Assembly: GCA_003162245.1 (NCBI GenBank)
Contig: PMMM01000122.1
Location: forward strand, 1-42,844
Direction of reading: 5' to 3'
Length of the DNA: 42,844 nt
Origin: Phycisphaerales bacterium
GTDB taxonomy: Bacteria > Planctomycetota > Phycisphaerae > UBA1845 > Fen-1342
This document shows, piece by piece, positions 8,673 to 16,890 of the stretch. A program made the position numbers and the translations under genes. Each line of letters starts with the position of its first letter. Positions within the stretch are counted from its first letter, which is position 1. The notes beneath the pieces were generated by a model. The model searched no databases. It worked only from the letters and a program-made list of their open reading frames with translations, and had not been told where the DNA came from.

Positions 8673-10268
8673 CTACCTGAACAACGCCGTAATCTGATCC
8701 AGCGTGCCGTTCATGAAGCGGAACAGCGCCTGGTCCGGCAGAATGCCGAGAAGTAGCGCGAGGGCCGCGAAGGGCGCCAGGATCACGATTTCGCGGGTCG
8801 TGGCGTCTCGGAAGCCCTTGTATTCCTCGCGCTGCGGGCCGAGGTAGACACGCTGGATCATCCACAGGATATAGCCGGCGGTCAGAATCACGCCCGTGGC
8901 GGCGATCACCGCGAACGGCTTGGCCCAGGTCATCCACGGCCACACGGCCTGCGCTGAGAACGTCGCAACCAGCACCCAGAACTCGCCGATGAACCCGCAC
9001 AGTCCGGGCAGCCCGAGCGAGGCAAAGAAGCCCAGCGTCGCGAGCGAGCCGTACACGGGCATGCTCAGCCACAGGCCGCCGAAACGGTTGATTTCGCGGT
9101 GGTGGGCGCGGTCGTAGATGACGCCGACGAGGAAGAAGCACATCGGTGACGAGATGCCGTGGGCCATAACCTGGAACATCGCGCCCTGGAGCCCGGCGGG
9201 CGTCATGATGGCGATGCCGAGCAGGACGTAGCCCATGTGGCTGATCGAGCTGTACGCGACGAGCCGCTTGAAGTCGGTCTGCGCCATCGCACACAAGGCG
9301 CCATAGATGATGTTGACCAGGCCGAGCAAGCCGAGCGCGTATGACGCCCACATGCCGGCGGTCGGCAGGATGGGGTAGCTGATCCGCAGCAGGCCGTACG
9401 CGCCCATCTTCAGCAGGATGCCCGCCAGGATCATGCTGATGGGGGTGGGGGCCTCGACGTGCGCATCCGGCAACCACGTATGGAACGGGAACACCGGCAC
9501 CTTGATCGCGAAGCCGATGTACAGGAGCACAAACATGAACGGGGCGAAGCGGAAGCCGAGAAACGTCGCCGCTTTGAACGCGTCCTGGATCGACGCGTTG
9601 TTGGCCAGCTCGATGAGGCTGAACGTCCGCAGCCCGACCGGCGCGTAGAAGTAGAACGCTAGCAGCACGACCAGCATCAGCACGCTGCCGACGAGGGTGT
9701 AGATGAAGAACTTGATGGCGGCGTATTCCTTCCGCGGCCCGCCCCACACGCCGATGAGGAAGTACATCGGCAGCAGCATCACTTCCCAGAAGATGTAGAA
9801 CAGGAAGAAGTCCAGGGAGCAGAACACGCCGAGCATGCCCGTTTCGAGCAGCAGAAACAGGCAGAAGTAGCCGCGGATGCCCTTGTTGATCTTCCAGTGC
9901 TCGATATTCCAGCTCGCGAGGCAGGCCAGGAAGGTGACGACGGTCGTGAGGAGGATCAGCGGGAAGCTGAGGCCGTCGGCGCCGACGAAGTACTCGATTT
10001 TCGGCGCCCGCGCGCCGTCACCGAGCGTAATCCAGGCCAGCTTGGTGACTTCGTACAGCTTCTGCCCGTAGCCGGTGCCGAATACGTCGCCGGCCGCGGT
10101 GCCCCACCACGCGAAGTGCTGGAAAAGGCCGAGCGAGAGCAGCAGCGTGAGACCGGTCGCGACGACGGCGATGAGCTTCGCCGCCCGGTTGCTCGGCACG
10201 ATCAGGCACAGCACCGCCGCGATCGTCGGCAGGAAGATGAGCCAGTTGAGTAGGTTACCATGCTCCAC
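8673..10268 (-). CDS. nuoM: NADH-quinone oxidoreductase subunit M
   Basis: A 531-residue antiporter-like subunit of the complex I membrane arm. It carries the family blocks FFLFYIFWEVMLLPMYFLIGVWGG (with the conserved Glu of TM5), FAIKVPVFPFHTWLPDAHVEAPT and LVAYSSISHMGYVLLG. Its length is close to E. coli NuoM (509). An 82-bp spacer from nuoL is filled by an inverted repeat. Confidence 0.97.
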   Translation of the reverse strand: MEHGNLLNWLIFLPTIAAVLCLIVPSNRAAKLIAVVATGLTLLLSLGLFQHFAWWGTAAGDVFGTGYGQKLYEVTKLAWITLGDGARAPKIEYFVGADGLSFPLILLTTVVTFLACLASWNIEHWKINKGIRGYFCLFLLLETGMLGVFCSLDFFLFYIFWEVMLLPMYFLIGVWGGPRKEYAAIKFFIYTLVGSVLMLVVLLAFYFYAPVGLRTFSLIELANNASIQDAFKAATFLGFRFAPFMFVLLYIGFAIKVPVFPFHTWLPDAHVEAPTPISMILAGILLKMGAYGLLRISYPILPTAGMWASYALGLLGLVNIIYGALCAMAQTDFKRLVAYSSISHMGYVLLGIAIMTPAGLQGAMFQVMAHGISSPMCFFLVGVIYDRAHHREINRFGGLWLSMPVYGSLATLGFFASLGLPGLCGFIGEFWVLVATFSAQAVWPWMTWAKPFAVIAATGVILTAGYILWMIQRVYLGPQREEYKGFRDATTREIVILAPFAALALLLGILPDQALFRFMNGTLDQITALFR

Positions 10269-10289
10269 GATTCAACCTCGCAACTCTGC

Positions 10290-10354
10290 GTAGCGTCAGG
10301 CCTCTGTGCCCGACGCCGAACTGCGCTGCGTCAACCGCCGAGGGCTGACGCTAC
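10290..10354. repeat. Inverted repeat over the nuoL stop codon
   Basis: The left arm GTAGCGTCAGGCC (10290-10302) matches the complement of the right arm GGCTGACGCTAC (10343-10354), with one bulged base. The right arm contains the TAG stop codon of nuoL. The roughly 40-nt middle part is itself partly self-complementary. The element fills almost the entire nuoL-nuoM spacer and could fold in the mRNA. It looks like a REP-type dispersed element. Confidence 0.6.
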
Positions 10355-12552
10355 ACAAACGCGATCCACAGCACCACGACCGCCACCCCGGTGGCCGCGA
10401 AGAGGATGTAATTCCGAATGCGGCCGACCTGCGGGCTGCGGACCAGGCCGCCGAGCGTCCAGGTGCCGCGGCCGACGCCGTTGACCATGCCGTCGACGAC
10501 GCCCTGGTCCACGATCATGCCACTGAACCAGGACAGCCGCTCGGTCACAAACGCGGACAGGTTCACCAGCCCGTCCACGACGAACTTGTCAAACGCGTAT
10601 GAGATTGCGTTCAGGGCCATCGTCCCGCCGATGAGCACGAAGCCGTACAGCTCGTCGAAGTAGAACTTGTGGACGAGCACCGTGTACGCCGGCTTCAGTG
10701 CGACGGCCAGCTTCTCGCCCACGGCCAGGCCCTTCCGGTAGATCAGCCAGGCGAGAACAAAACCGACCGCAAAGGCCAGCCCGACGCGCGTCGCGAGCGC
10801 CGCGTGTGCGCCGTGCGAGATCATCGTCGCGTGTGCCTCCGCCGCTTCCGCCGCTGCGCCGTCATAGGAAACCGTCAGGAACGGGTGCGGCGCAGCCGCG
10901 GCGACCAGCGGCCGAAACAGGTAGTAGCTCGACACGAACGTGCCGAGCGCGAGGACGACCAGGGGCACGTACATCAGCGGGCTTTCGTGGGCGTGCTCGT
11001 GCACGTGGTGATCCCGCGGCTTGCCCATAAATGTCAGCCACCAGCAGCGCATCATGTAGAAGGGCGTGACGTAGGCCATCAGCACGGGGATCCAGAAGAG
11101 CAGGGGGTTCAGGGTTCGGGGTTCAGGCCTCAGGGCCGCGGCCTCGGCATTGTGGATTCTGGATTTTGGATTTTGGATTTCGGCGCCGGGAGCGACTTCG
11201 TTCTCTCCGTGGTTCTCCCCGTACACGCGGTGCCACGCGACCGCGAGAATCTCGTCCTTGCTGAAGTACCCGCCGAGGCCGAACGGCGTGTGCCCCGGCA
11301 TCCAGACCGCCGGTATGCCCACGCCGGCGATGGCCAGGACACCGACGAGGAACGTGACCGCCGTCACGGGCATCTTGCGGATCAGCCCGCCCATCTTGCG
11401 CATGTCCTGCTCGTGGTGACAGCCCTCGATGACCTGGCCGGAGCCGAGGAACATGAGGGCCTTGAAAAATGCGTGCGCAAGCAGGTGGAACAGGGCCGCG
11501 ATCCACGCCCCGACGCCCATGCCCAGCATCATGTAGCCGAGCTGGCTGATCGTGGAGTACGCCAGCACCTTCTTGATGTCCGTCTGTACGATCGCAACCA
11601 GCGCCGCCAGCGTCAGCGTGATGCACCCGATGGTCGCGACGAACTGCTGCGCCTCCGGCGTGAGCAGCACGAAGATCCGCGCGGTCAAGTAAACGCCCGC
11701 GGCGACCATCGTGGCGGCGTGGATCAACGCGCTGACCGGCGTGGGGCCTTCCATCGCGTCCGGCAGCCACACGTGCAGTGGGAACTGGGCGCTTTTGCCG
11801 ATCGCGCCGCAGAACAGCAGCATCCCCATCCAGGTCGCCAGGCTCAGGCCGCAGAACGTCCGGCTGAACAGCGGCCCGCCGGCCATGAATTCATGGTGAA
11901 ACTTCTCCGCAGCCCCGGCCAGCGACAGGTCGCCCAGGAACAGGACGACCATGCCCAGCCCGATGATGAACCCGAAGTCGCCGACGCGGTTGGTGACGAA
12001 CGCCTTGATCCCCGCGTCGCTGGCGCTCTTCTTGTGGAAGTAGTAGCCGATCAGCAGGTACGAGCATACGCCCACCAGCTCCCACGCGATGAACAGCAGC
12101 AGCAGGCTGTCGGCGATGACCAGCAGCAACATGCTGAAGCCGAAGAGCGACAGGTACGTGAAGAAGCGGTGGAACTTGCTGACGCCGTCGATCTCGTCGC
12201 TGTGGCCGGCCATGTAGCCGACGCTGAAGACGAAGATCCAGGTCGAGACGAACGTGACCATGAAGAACATGATCAGCGTGAGGCTGTCGAGGTTGACGCC
12301 GAACTTGATTGGCATCCCACCGAGCGTGGCCCAGAGCACGGGGGCACTGCGGGCGGCGGCCCGGCCGGCCGCGTCCAGCCCCTGCCATTGCACCAGCGCG
12401 ACCATCGCCAGCACGCAACTGGCCGCCATTGCGAGCACCGCGACCCAGCCCGACGCCGGCTTGCCGAGCTTGCTGCCCACGAAGGCCAGCAGCACGAAGC
12501 TCGCCAGCGGAAGCAGGACGCCGGTGATCAACAGCAGCTCGATTGTCGACAT
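10351..12552 (-). CDS. nuoL: NADH-quinone oxidoreductase subunit L with an in-frame repeat insert
   Basis: A 733-residue antiporter-like subunit of complex I. The family core is intact: LFIAWELVGVCSYLLIG, FPLHVWLPDAMEGPTPVSALIHAATMVAAGVYL and ILAYSTISQLGYMMLG blocks, with a long C-terminal helix region as expected for NuoL. The ATG at 12552 (MSTIELLLITG) starts the first membrane helix; an earlier in-frame ATG lies in the spacer palindrome. At residues about 458-483, between two membrane helices, there is a hydrophilic insert of about 25 residues rich in N, P, K and R, encoded by two 7-bp repeat tracts (separate entry). The reading frame stays open through it, so the protein is probably functional. 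Confidence 0.95.
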   Translation of the reverse strand: MSTIELLLITGVLLPLASFVLLAFVGSKLGKPASGWVAVLAMAASCVLAMVALVQWQGLDAAGRAAARSAPVLWATLGGMPIKFGVNLDSLTLIMFFMVTFVSTWIFVFSVGYMAGHSDEIDGVSKFHRFFTYLSLFGFSMLLLVIADSLLLLFIAWELVGVCSYLLIGYYFHKKSASDAGIKAFVTNRVGDFGFIIGLGMVVLFLGDLSLAGAAEKFHHEFMAGGPLFSRTFCGLSLATWMGMLLFCGAIGKSAQFPLHVWLPDAMEGPTPVSALIHAATMVAAGVYLTARIFVLLTPEAQQFVATIGCITLTLAALVAIVQTDIKKVLAYSTISQLGYMMLGMGVGAWIAALFHLLAHAFFKALMFLGSGQVIEGCHHEQDMRKMGGLIRKMPVTAVTFLVGVLAIAGVGIPAVWMPGHTPFGLGGYFSKDEILAVAWHRVYGENHGENEVAPGAEIQNPKSRIHNAEAAALRPEPRTLNPLLFWIPVLMAYVTPFYMMRCWWLTFMGKPRDHHVHEHAHESPLMYVPLVVLALGTFVSSYYLFRPLVAAAAPHPFLTVSYDGAAAEAAEAHATMISHGAHAALATRVGLAFAVGFVLAWLIYRKGLAVGEKLAVALKPAYTVLVHKFYFDELYGFVLIGGTMALNAISYAFDKFVVDGLVNLSAFVTERLSWFSGMIVDQGVVDGMVNGVGRGTWTLGGLVRSPQVGRIRNYILFAATGVAVVVLWIAFV
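11105..11181 (-). repeat. Two 7-bp tandem repeat tracts inside nuoL
   Basis: On the plus strand, 11105-11132 holds four units of GGGTTCA (units 2 and 4 diverged), and 11154-11181 holds four units of GGATTTT (first and last with one change each). Three 7-bp units make 21 bp, so such tracts can stay in frame. Both tracts are translated as part of NuoL. They resemble the short tandemly repeated heptamers described in cyanobacteria; the kinship is inference. Confidence 0.8.
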
Positions 12553-12567
12553 ACGTCCCTTTGGTAG

Positions 12568-12586
12568 GGTGCGTCCTCGACGCACC
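12568..12586. repeat. Spacer palindrome nuoK-nuoL
   Basis: GGTGCGTC, loop CTC, GACGCACC: a perfect 8-bp stem with a 3-nt loop, 6 nt after the nuoK stop. It has no U-run. It is one of several short palindromes in the nuo spacers. Confidence 0.55.
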
Positions 12587-12592
12587 GTTCAG

Positions 12593-12901
12593 CTAGCCGC
12601 GCAGCTCGTCGCCCTTGTCCGCATCAATCGTCGCGAGCATGCGGTAGTAATTGACGAAAATCGCGATCGCGACGGCGGCCTCCGCGGCCGCCAGCACGAT
12701 GATGAACAGCGCCGCGATCTGCCCGTCGATCGTCCCGACGCGATAGCGCGAGAACGCGACCAGGTTCAGGCACGCCGCGTTTAGCACCAACTCCACGCCG
12801 ATCAGTATCCCGACCGCGTTCCGCTTCGTGGTCATCACGAACAGGCCGCAGCAGAACAGCAGGGCGGCGAGGATCAGGTAGTGCGTCAAACCGATCGTCA
12901 A
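12593..12901 (-). CDS. nuoK: NADH-quinone oxidoreductase subunit K
   Basis: A 102-residue protein (E. coli 100) with three membrane helices. It has the family block GILIGVELVLNAACLNLVAF, which contains the conserved membrane Glu, and a second Glu in AAAEAAVAIAIFV. It starts 33 bp after nuoJ. Start and length agree with the family. Confidence 0.96.
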   Translation of the reverse strand: MTIGLTHYLILAALLFCCGLFVMTTKRNAVGILIGVELVLNAACLNLVAFSRYRVGTIDGQIAALFIIVLAAAEAAVAIAIFVNYYRMLATIDADKGDELRG

Positions 12902-12934
12902 CTTCGTGTCTCCGTCGGACAGGCTGCGCCCGTC

Positions 12935-13459
12935 TTATTCCTCGCGCTCGGTCCCTCGTCCGTTCCGCGCCGCCGGCTGCGCCAGATACGCCGCCCCGAT
13001 CATCACGGCGAGCAGCAGCACGCTCGCCAGCTCAAACGGCACCAGGTACGTCCCGAGCAGCGCCTGGCCGATCGCCGCAACCGAGTTCGGCTGCTCCGTC
13101 GGTACGACCGTTACCCACGGGCCGCGCCACAGAATCGCAACGAGGCCCGCGAACAACGCCAGCACGACGAGCGCCCCAATCAACGCTTCGCTGCGCCGCG
13201 GCTTGAGCTTCTCGCCATACATCCGGCTCGTCACCATGATCCCGAACACAATCAGGATCAGCGTGCCGCCCGCGTAGACAATGAGCTGGATGACGCCCAG
13301 GAAGTTCGCCGCCATCAGGAAATACAACAGCGCGACGGCCCCGAGCGTGCCGAGCAGGCACAGCGCCATGCGCACGATGTTCGTCGCGATCACACAACCC
13401 AGCGCCGATCCGGCCGCCAAGACCGCGAGCATATAAAACGCGATTGCTTCACCCGACAT
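12935..13459 (-). CDS. nuoJ: NADH-quinone oxidoreductase subunit J
   Basis: A 174-residue membrane subunit (E. coli 184). Five helices are visible, with the pi-bulge region LMAANFLGVIQLIVYAGGTLILIVFGIMVT typical of NuoJ TM3. It begins 3 bp after the nuoH stop, so translation is probably coupled. The C-terminus is charged (NGRGTEREE). Confidence 0.95.
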   Translation of the reverse strand: MSGEAIAFYMLAVLAAGSALGCVIATNIVRMALCLLGTLGAVALLYFLMAANFLGVIQLIVYAGGTLILIVFGIMVTSRMYGEKLKPRRSEALIGALVVLALFAGLVAILWRGPWVTVVPTEQPNSVAAIGQALLGTYLVPFELASVLLLAVMIGAAYLAQPAARNGRGTEREE

Positions 13460-13462
13460 CCG

Positions 13463-14941
13463 TCAGGCTCCCGGCAGGTGCTTGACCACCTGCGTGCCGA
13501 CCAGCCGTCGGCGGTTGATGAACCCGTAAAGGCCGACTCCGATGATCGCCAGCACCGCGGCCGCGCCGACGGCCGTGCAGACGAGGTTCGCCACCGTCCC
13601 CAGCACACTGCGGTCGCGCACCTGCCACTCCCAGAATGTGTTCGCCAGCAGAACGAGCATGGCCAGCGGCAGCATGACCTGCACGCACGCGTACATGACC
13701 TGATCGAGCCGAACCCGCGGCAGCGTCCACCGCAACCACATCTGCACGTACACAAAGAAAATGCCCTTGCCGATCAACCACAGCGGCCCGCTGAACACGA
13801 CGCCGTGCAACGCCTGCTGCCACAGCGGCCCATGCCGCCAGCTCTCGCCCCACGCGGCTGGCAGTGGCGAGTACCACGCGCCGAAAAACAGGATCGCAGC
13901 GAGCGCCCCAGCGGCGAACATCTCCGCGTACTCCGCGAAGAAGAAGAGCGCCCAGCGGAACCCGCTGTATTCGGTGTGGAAGCCCGCGACCAGCTCGCTT
14001 TCGGCTTCCGGCAGATCGAACGGCGCGCGTTTGCAGCTCGCCAGCGCCGCGATGAAGAAGATCAGGGCGGCGGCCAGCAGAAACGGGTTGCGGAACGCCA
14101 GCCAGGTCTGAAACCCGCCGCTTTGCAGGTCGCCGATGGTCGTCAACCGCAGCGTGCCGACGGTCATGATCGGCACGAGCAGCGCGAAGCCCAGCGGAAT
14201 CTCGTAGGAGATCATCTGGCAGGCCTCGCGCATCGCGCCGAACATGCTCCACTTGTTGTTCGAGGCCCAGCCCGCAATCAACACGCCCAGCACGCCCACG
14301 CCGTACATCGCGAGGATGAAGATGAGGCCGACGTCGAGGTCGCGCGCGATCCACGCGGCGCTGAACGGCAGGGCGATGAACAGGCCGAGGGCCGGAATGA
14401 AGGCGACGTACGCTGCCATGCGGAACAGCACGGGGTCGGCGCCCGCGATGAAGATGTCTTCTTTCTGGAGCAACTTGATGCCGTCGGCGAGCGACTGCGC
14501 CCAGCCGTGCCAGCCGCCCACGCGCATCGGCCCGAGCCGGCTCTGCATCCGGGCGGCGACCTTGCGTTCCCACCAGATCGCAAACATCGCAAAGAGCGAG
14601 ACGAAGCCGACCACGCCGACAACTGCGAGCACGTCTCGGGTGATGCGGAATTGGAGCAGCCAGAGGACGTAGGTGCAGGCCGCCGCGGTCGAACGTCCGA
14701 ACCGAATGTGCGCGGCGGGAGCTGATTGGCCCGCGATTGAACCCTCCAGATATTGGCGGATATTGTCCAACGTCAGCGTCGCGTGCTCGCCGCGCGGTTC
14801 CCACTTGTAGAACCGGCCCAGATCGTCGCGCATGGAATCGACCGTGCCGTAGAGCAGCGCCGGCACCCAAGCGATCACAATGATCGCGGCGACGCCGATC
14901 AGGAAGATCGGGAACGCGACCTTACGCAGAATACTTCCCAT
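13463..14941 (-). CDS. nuoH: NADH-quinone oxidoreductase subunit H with N-terminal extension
   Basis: A 492-residue quinone-site subunit, against about 325 in E. coli. The family core begins near residue 100 and includes WWERKVAARMQSRLGPMRVG, LADGIKLLQKEDI, EIPLGFALLVPIM and the signature RAPFDLPEAESELVAGFHTEYSG. Ahead of it lie about 90 extra residues: a membrane helix (about 8-30) and a soluble stretch with YGTVDSMRDDLGRFYKWEPR. There is also extra sequence between the late helices. The ATG at 14941 (MGSILRKVAF) is preferred; an upstream in-frame start would add 12 residues of palindrome-derived sequence. Confidence 0.94.
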   Translation of the reverse strand: MGSILRKVAFPIFLIGVAAIIVIAWVPALLYGTVDSMRDDLGRFYKWEPRGEHATLTLDNIRQYLEGSIAGQSAPAAHIRFGRSTAAACTYVLWLLQFRITRDVLAVVGVVGFVSLFAMFAIWWERKVAARMQSRLGPMRVGGWHGWAQSLADGIKLLQKEDIFIAGADPVLFRMAAYVAFIPALGLFIALPFSAAWIARDLDVGLIFILAMYGVGVLGVLIAGWASNNKWSMFGAMREACQMISYEIPLGFALLVPIMTVGTLRLTTIGDLQSGGFQTWLAFRNPFLLAAALIFFIAALASCKRAPFDLPEAESELVAGFHTEYSGFRWALFFFAEYAEMFAAGALAAILFFGAWYSPLPAAWGESWRHGPLWQQALHGVVFSGPLWLIGKGIFFVYVQMWLRWTLPRVRLDQVMYACVQVMLPLAMLVLLANTFWEWQVRDRSVLGTVANLVCTAVGAAAVLAIIGVGLYGFINRRRLVGTQVVKHLPGA

Positions 14942-14980
14942 CACTCGCCCGGTCCGCGCCTCTCGGCCTTCACACACCCA

Positions 14981-15001
14981 TGGCCGGCGAGGCGCCGGCC
15001 A
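14981..15001. repeat. Spacer palindrome nuoD-nuoH
   Basis: TGGCCGGCG, loop AGG, CGCCGGCCA: a perfect 9-bp stem with a 3-nt loop. On the minus strand it follows the nuoD stop by 5 nt. Its left flank, GTAGTGGCCGGCGCC, nearly matches GTAGCGGCCGGCGCC over the stop codon of the gene ending at 19135. Confidence 0.6.
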
Positions 15002-15006
15002 CTACG

Positions 15007-16200
15007 TCAGCGATCCACTTCGCCCATCACCACGTCGATGCTGCCCACGATCGCGGGCACGTCGGCCAGCAGCACCTGCCGGCACACGTGCGGAACGATG
15101 GACAGGTTGCAGAACGACGGCCCGCGAATCTTCACGCGTCGCGGGATCGGCTTGTTCTCGCCGACCACGAGGAACCCGAGCTGTCCGCGGACCCCCTCGA
15201 CCTCGAGGTACACTTCGCCGGCCGGCAGCTTGAGCGTCCGCGGCACCTTCGCCCGGAACTCGCCGGCCGGCATCTGCTGCAAACATTGCCGCAAGATACG
15301 CACCGACTGCTTCATTTCCAACATGCGCACGTAGTACCGCGACCAACTGTCGCCGACGACCACTTCCGGCGGGATGCCGTTGCTCCCGCCCGGCATGCCG
15401 ACGGGAATGTCGAACTCGAAGCGGTCGTAAATCTCGTACGGCGCGCACCGCCGCAGGTCCCATTTCACGCCGCTGCCGCGCAGGCAGGGGCCCGTGAGCC
15501 CGTACGCGATCGCGTCGGCCACCGAAATGACGCCGACGTTCGCGGTGCGCTTGACGAAGATGTAGTTGTAGCTCAGCAGGTTGTTGTACTCATCGATCTT
15601 CGGCTCGAAGTAGTCGAGGAACCACGCCAGCCGGTCGACGAAGCCCTCCGGGAGGTCGAGCGACGCCCCGCCGATCGTCAGGTAGTTGTACGTCAGCCGT
15701 GCCCCGCACGTGGCCTCGAACAGGTCGAGGATGTACTCGCGCTCGCGAAACGCATAGAGGAACGGCGTAAACGCCCCGATGTCCATGCCATAGCAGCCGA
15801 ACGACACGAGGTGTGAGGCGATGCGGTTCAGCTCGCACATGATGACGCGGATGTAATGCCCGCGCTCAGGGACCTCGAGCCCGCACAGCTTCTCGACCGC
15901 GAGGCTGTAGCCGTGATCGTTGTTCATCCCTGCCAGGTAGTCGAGCCGGTCGCAGATGGGCACAAACTGCACCGGCGTGACGTTCTCCCCGATCTTCTCG
16001 GCGCAGCGGTGCAGGTAGCCGATGTGCGGGATGGTCTCGAGCACGAGCTCGCCGTCGGTACGCAGCATGAGGCGCAGCACGCCGTGGGTGGACGGGTGCT
16101 GCGGGCCCATGTTGACGAGCATTTCCTCGGTGCGGATCGCGCCGGGGGCGGCGGGTTGAGAGCTCAGGGTGTTCTCTTCCATCTCGCGTCTAACGTCCAC
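15007..16200 (-). CDS. nuoD: NADH-quinone oxidoreductase subunit D
   Basis: A 397-residue 49-kDa-type subunit of the quinone-reducing arm. Its hydrogenase-like fold shows in MGPQHPSTHGVLRLMLRTDGE (quinone-site His), HRCAEKIGENVTPVQFVP, DRLDYLAGMNNDHGY, a TGPCLRGSG block and the C-terminal GSIDVVMGEVDR. NuoC and NuoD are separate genes here, unlike the fused E. coli protein. The start is either a GTG at 16200 or an ATG at 16182 (MEENTLSS); no strong ribosome-binding site decides. The spacer to nuoC is filled with 8-bp repeats. Confidence 0.96.
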   Translation of the reverse strand: MDVRREMEENTLSSQPAAPGAIRTEEMLVNMGPQHPSTHGVLRLMLRTDGELVLETIPHIGYLHRCAEKIGENVTPVQFVPICDRLDYLAGMNNDHGYSLAVEKLCGLEVPERGHYIRVIMCELNRIASHLVSFGCYGMDIGAFTPFLYAFREREYILDLFEATCGARLTYNYLTIGGASLDLPEGFVDRLAWFLDYFEPKIDEYNNLLSYNYIFVKRTANVGVISVADAIAYGLTGPCLRGSGVKWDLRRCAPYEIYDRFEFDIPVGMPGGSNGIPPEVVVGDSWSRYYVRMLEMKQSVRILRQCLQQMPAGEFRAKVPRTLKLPAGEVYLEVEGVRGQLGFLVVGENKPIPRRVKIRGPSFCNLSIVPHVCRQVLLADVPAIVGSIDVVMGEVDR

Positions 16201-16204
16201 TCAG

Positions 16205-16312
16205 GCGGAGCAAAGTAAAGGAGTAACAAGGTGACAACGCGCGCTCGCTCGTTTCCGTCGCGTCACCGGCCATCAGAGGGCTCCCGTTGTTACGTTGTCA
16301 CTTCGTCACCCT
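16205..16312. repeat. 8-bp tandem repeats between nuoC and nuoD
   Basis: On the minus strand the end of nuoC runs through degenerate 8-bp units of the form RRNGTRAC (for example AGGGTGAC, GAAGTGAC and AACGTAAC, around 16287-16310), and the TGA of one unit is the nuoC stop codon. At 16215-16240 a second tract with 8-bp spacing (AAAGTAAA, GGAGTAAC, AAGGTGAC) runs in the opposite orientation. The spacer therefore has an inverted pair of octamer tracts that could pair in RNA. Confidence 0.6.
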
Positions 16313-16870
16313 GCTACTGTCGCTTTCCGGTGCCGCGGCCGCCGGAATGCCTTGATATTCCTTGGGAAACTCGTAGTCCTTCCGTAACGGATGACCGATC
16401 CAGTCGTCCGGACACAGAATCCGCCGCGGGTCCGGGTGGCCGTCGAACGTTACTCCCAGCAGGTCGAACGTCTCGCGCTCGAGCCAGTCCGCCGCCGGCC
16501 ACACGTCCGCGACGGAGCGCACCCGCGGGTTGTCGCGCGGCAGCCGCACGCGGATGGCGATCGTGCCGCCGTTCTGCCATAGCTCTGCGCTCGCGGGAGG
16601 GCGAGGCTCCTGCCGAGCCGCGCCGCCGGGCGCCCGCATCGCGATTAGCTCGTAAACCACGTCGATTTGCGGCTCCGGATGCCGGTCCACGCCGCTGATG
16701 CACCGCAGCATGTTCATTGCCAGCCGCGGATCATCACGCAGAAACACGGCGACCTCGTGCCACGCCTCCGGCGTAACCGCGACGCACGGATGCGGACCTT
16801 CGACGGCCGCGTCGGCGACGGCGACCGGGAAGCGCTGCTTCAGTATGTCAGCAACCTCTTGTGCGGTCAT
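16298..16870 (-). CDS. nuoC: NADH-quinone oxidoreductase subunit C
   Basis: A 190-residue 30-kDa-type subunit of the peripheral arm. The diagnostic C-terminal block WPAADWLERETFDLLGVTFDGHPDPRRIL and HPLRKDYEFP are intact. The ATG at 16870 (MTAQEVADIL) lies 20 bp after the nuoB stop and is the family start. An Arg/Pro-rich insert (about residues 84-102, near GGAARQEPRPPASAE) lengthens one loop. The last residues, SRVTK, are encoded by the 8-bp repeat tract, so the native C-terminus has been replaced or extended by repeat sequence. Confidence 0.94.
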   Translation of the reverse strand: MTAQEVADILKQRFPVAVADAAVEGPHPCVAVTPEAWHEVAVFLRDDPRLAMNMLRCISGVDRHPEPQIDVVYELIAMRAPGGAARQEPRPPASAELWQNGGTIAIRVRLPRDNPRVRSVADVWPAADWLERETFDLLGVTFDGHPDPRRILCPDDWIGHPLRKDYEFPKEYQGIPAAAAPESDSSRVTK

Positions 16871-16890
16871 ATCCCGCTCTTGATCCAGGC

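Noticed and set aside
6949-9747. Reading nuoN as a 932-residue protein
   Set aside because: The extra N-terminal part is an out-of-frame reading of nuoM with no membrane-protein character; nuoN starts at 8661.
11105-11181. CRISPR-like array
   Set aside because: The units are 7 bp, contiguous and without spacers, and they are translated within nuoL.
10669-12567. 632-codon plus-strand open frame opposite nuoL
   Set aside because: It is a complementary-frame artefact of high GC content; nuoL is unambiguous.
12881-14725. 614-codon plus-strand open frame opposite nuoJ and nuoH
   Set aside because: Same reason: Arg/His/Gln-rich shadow of real membrane-protein genes.
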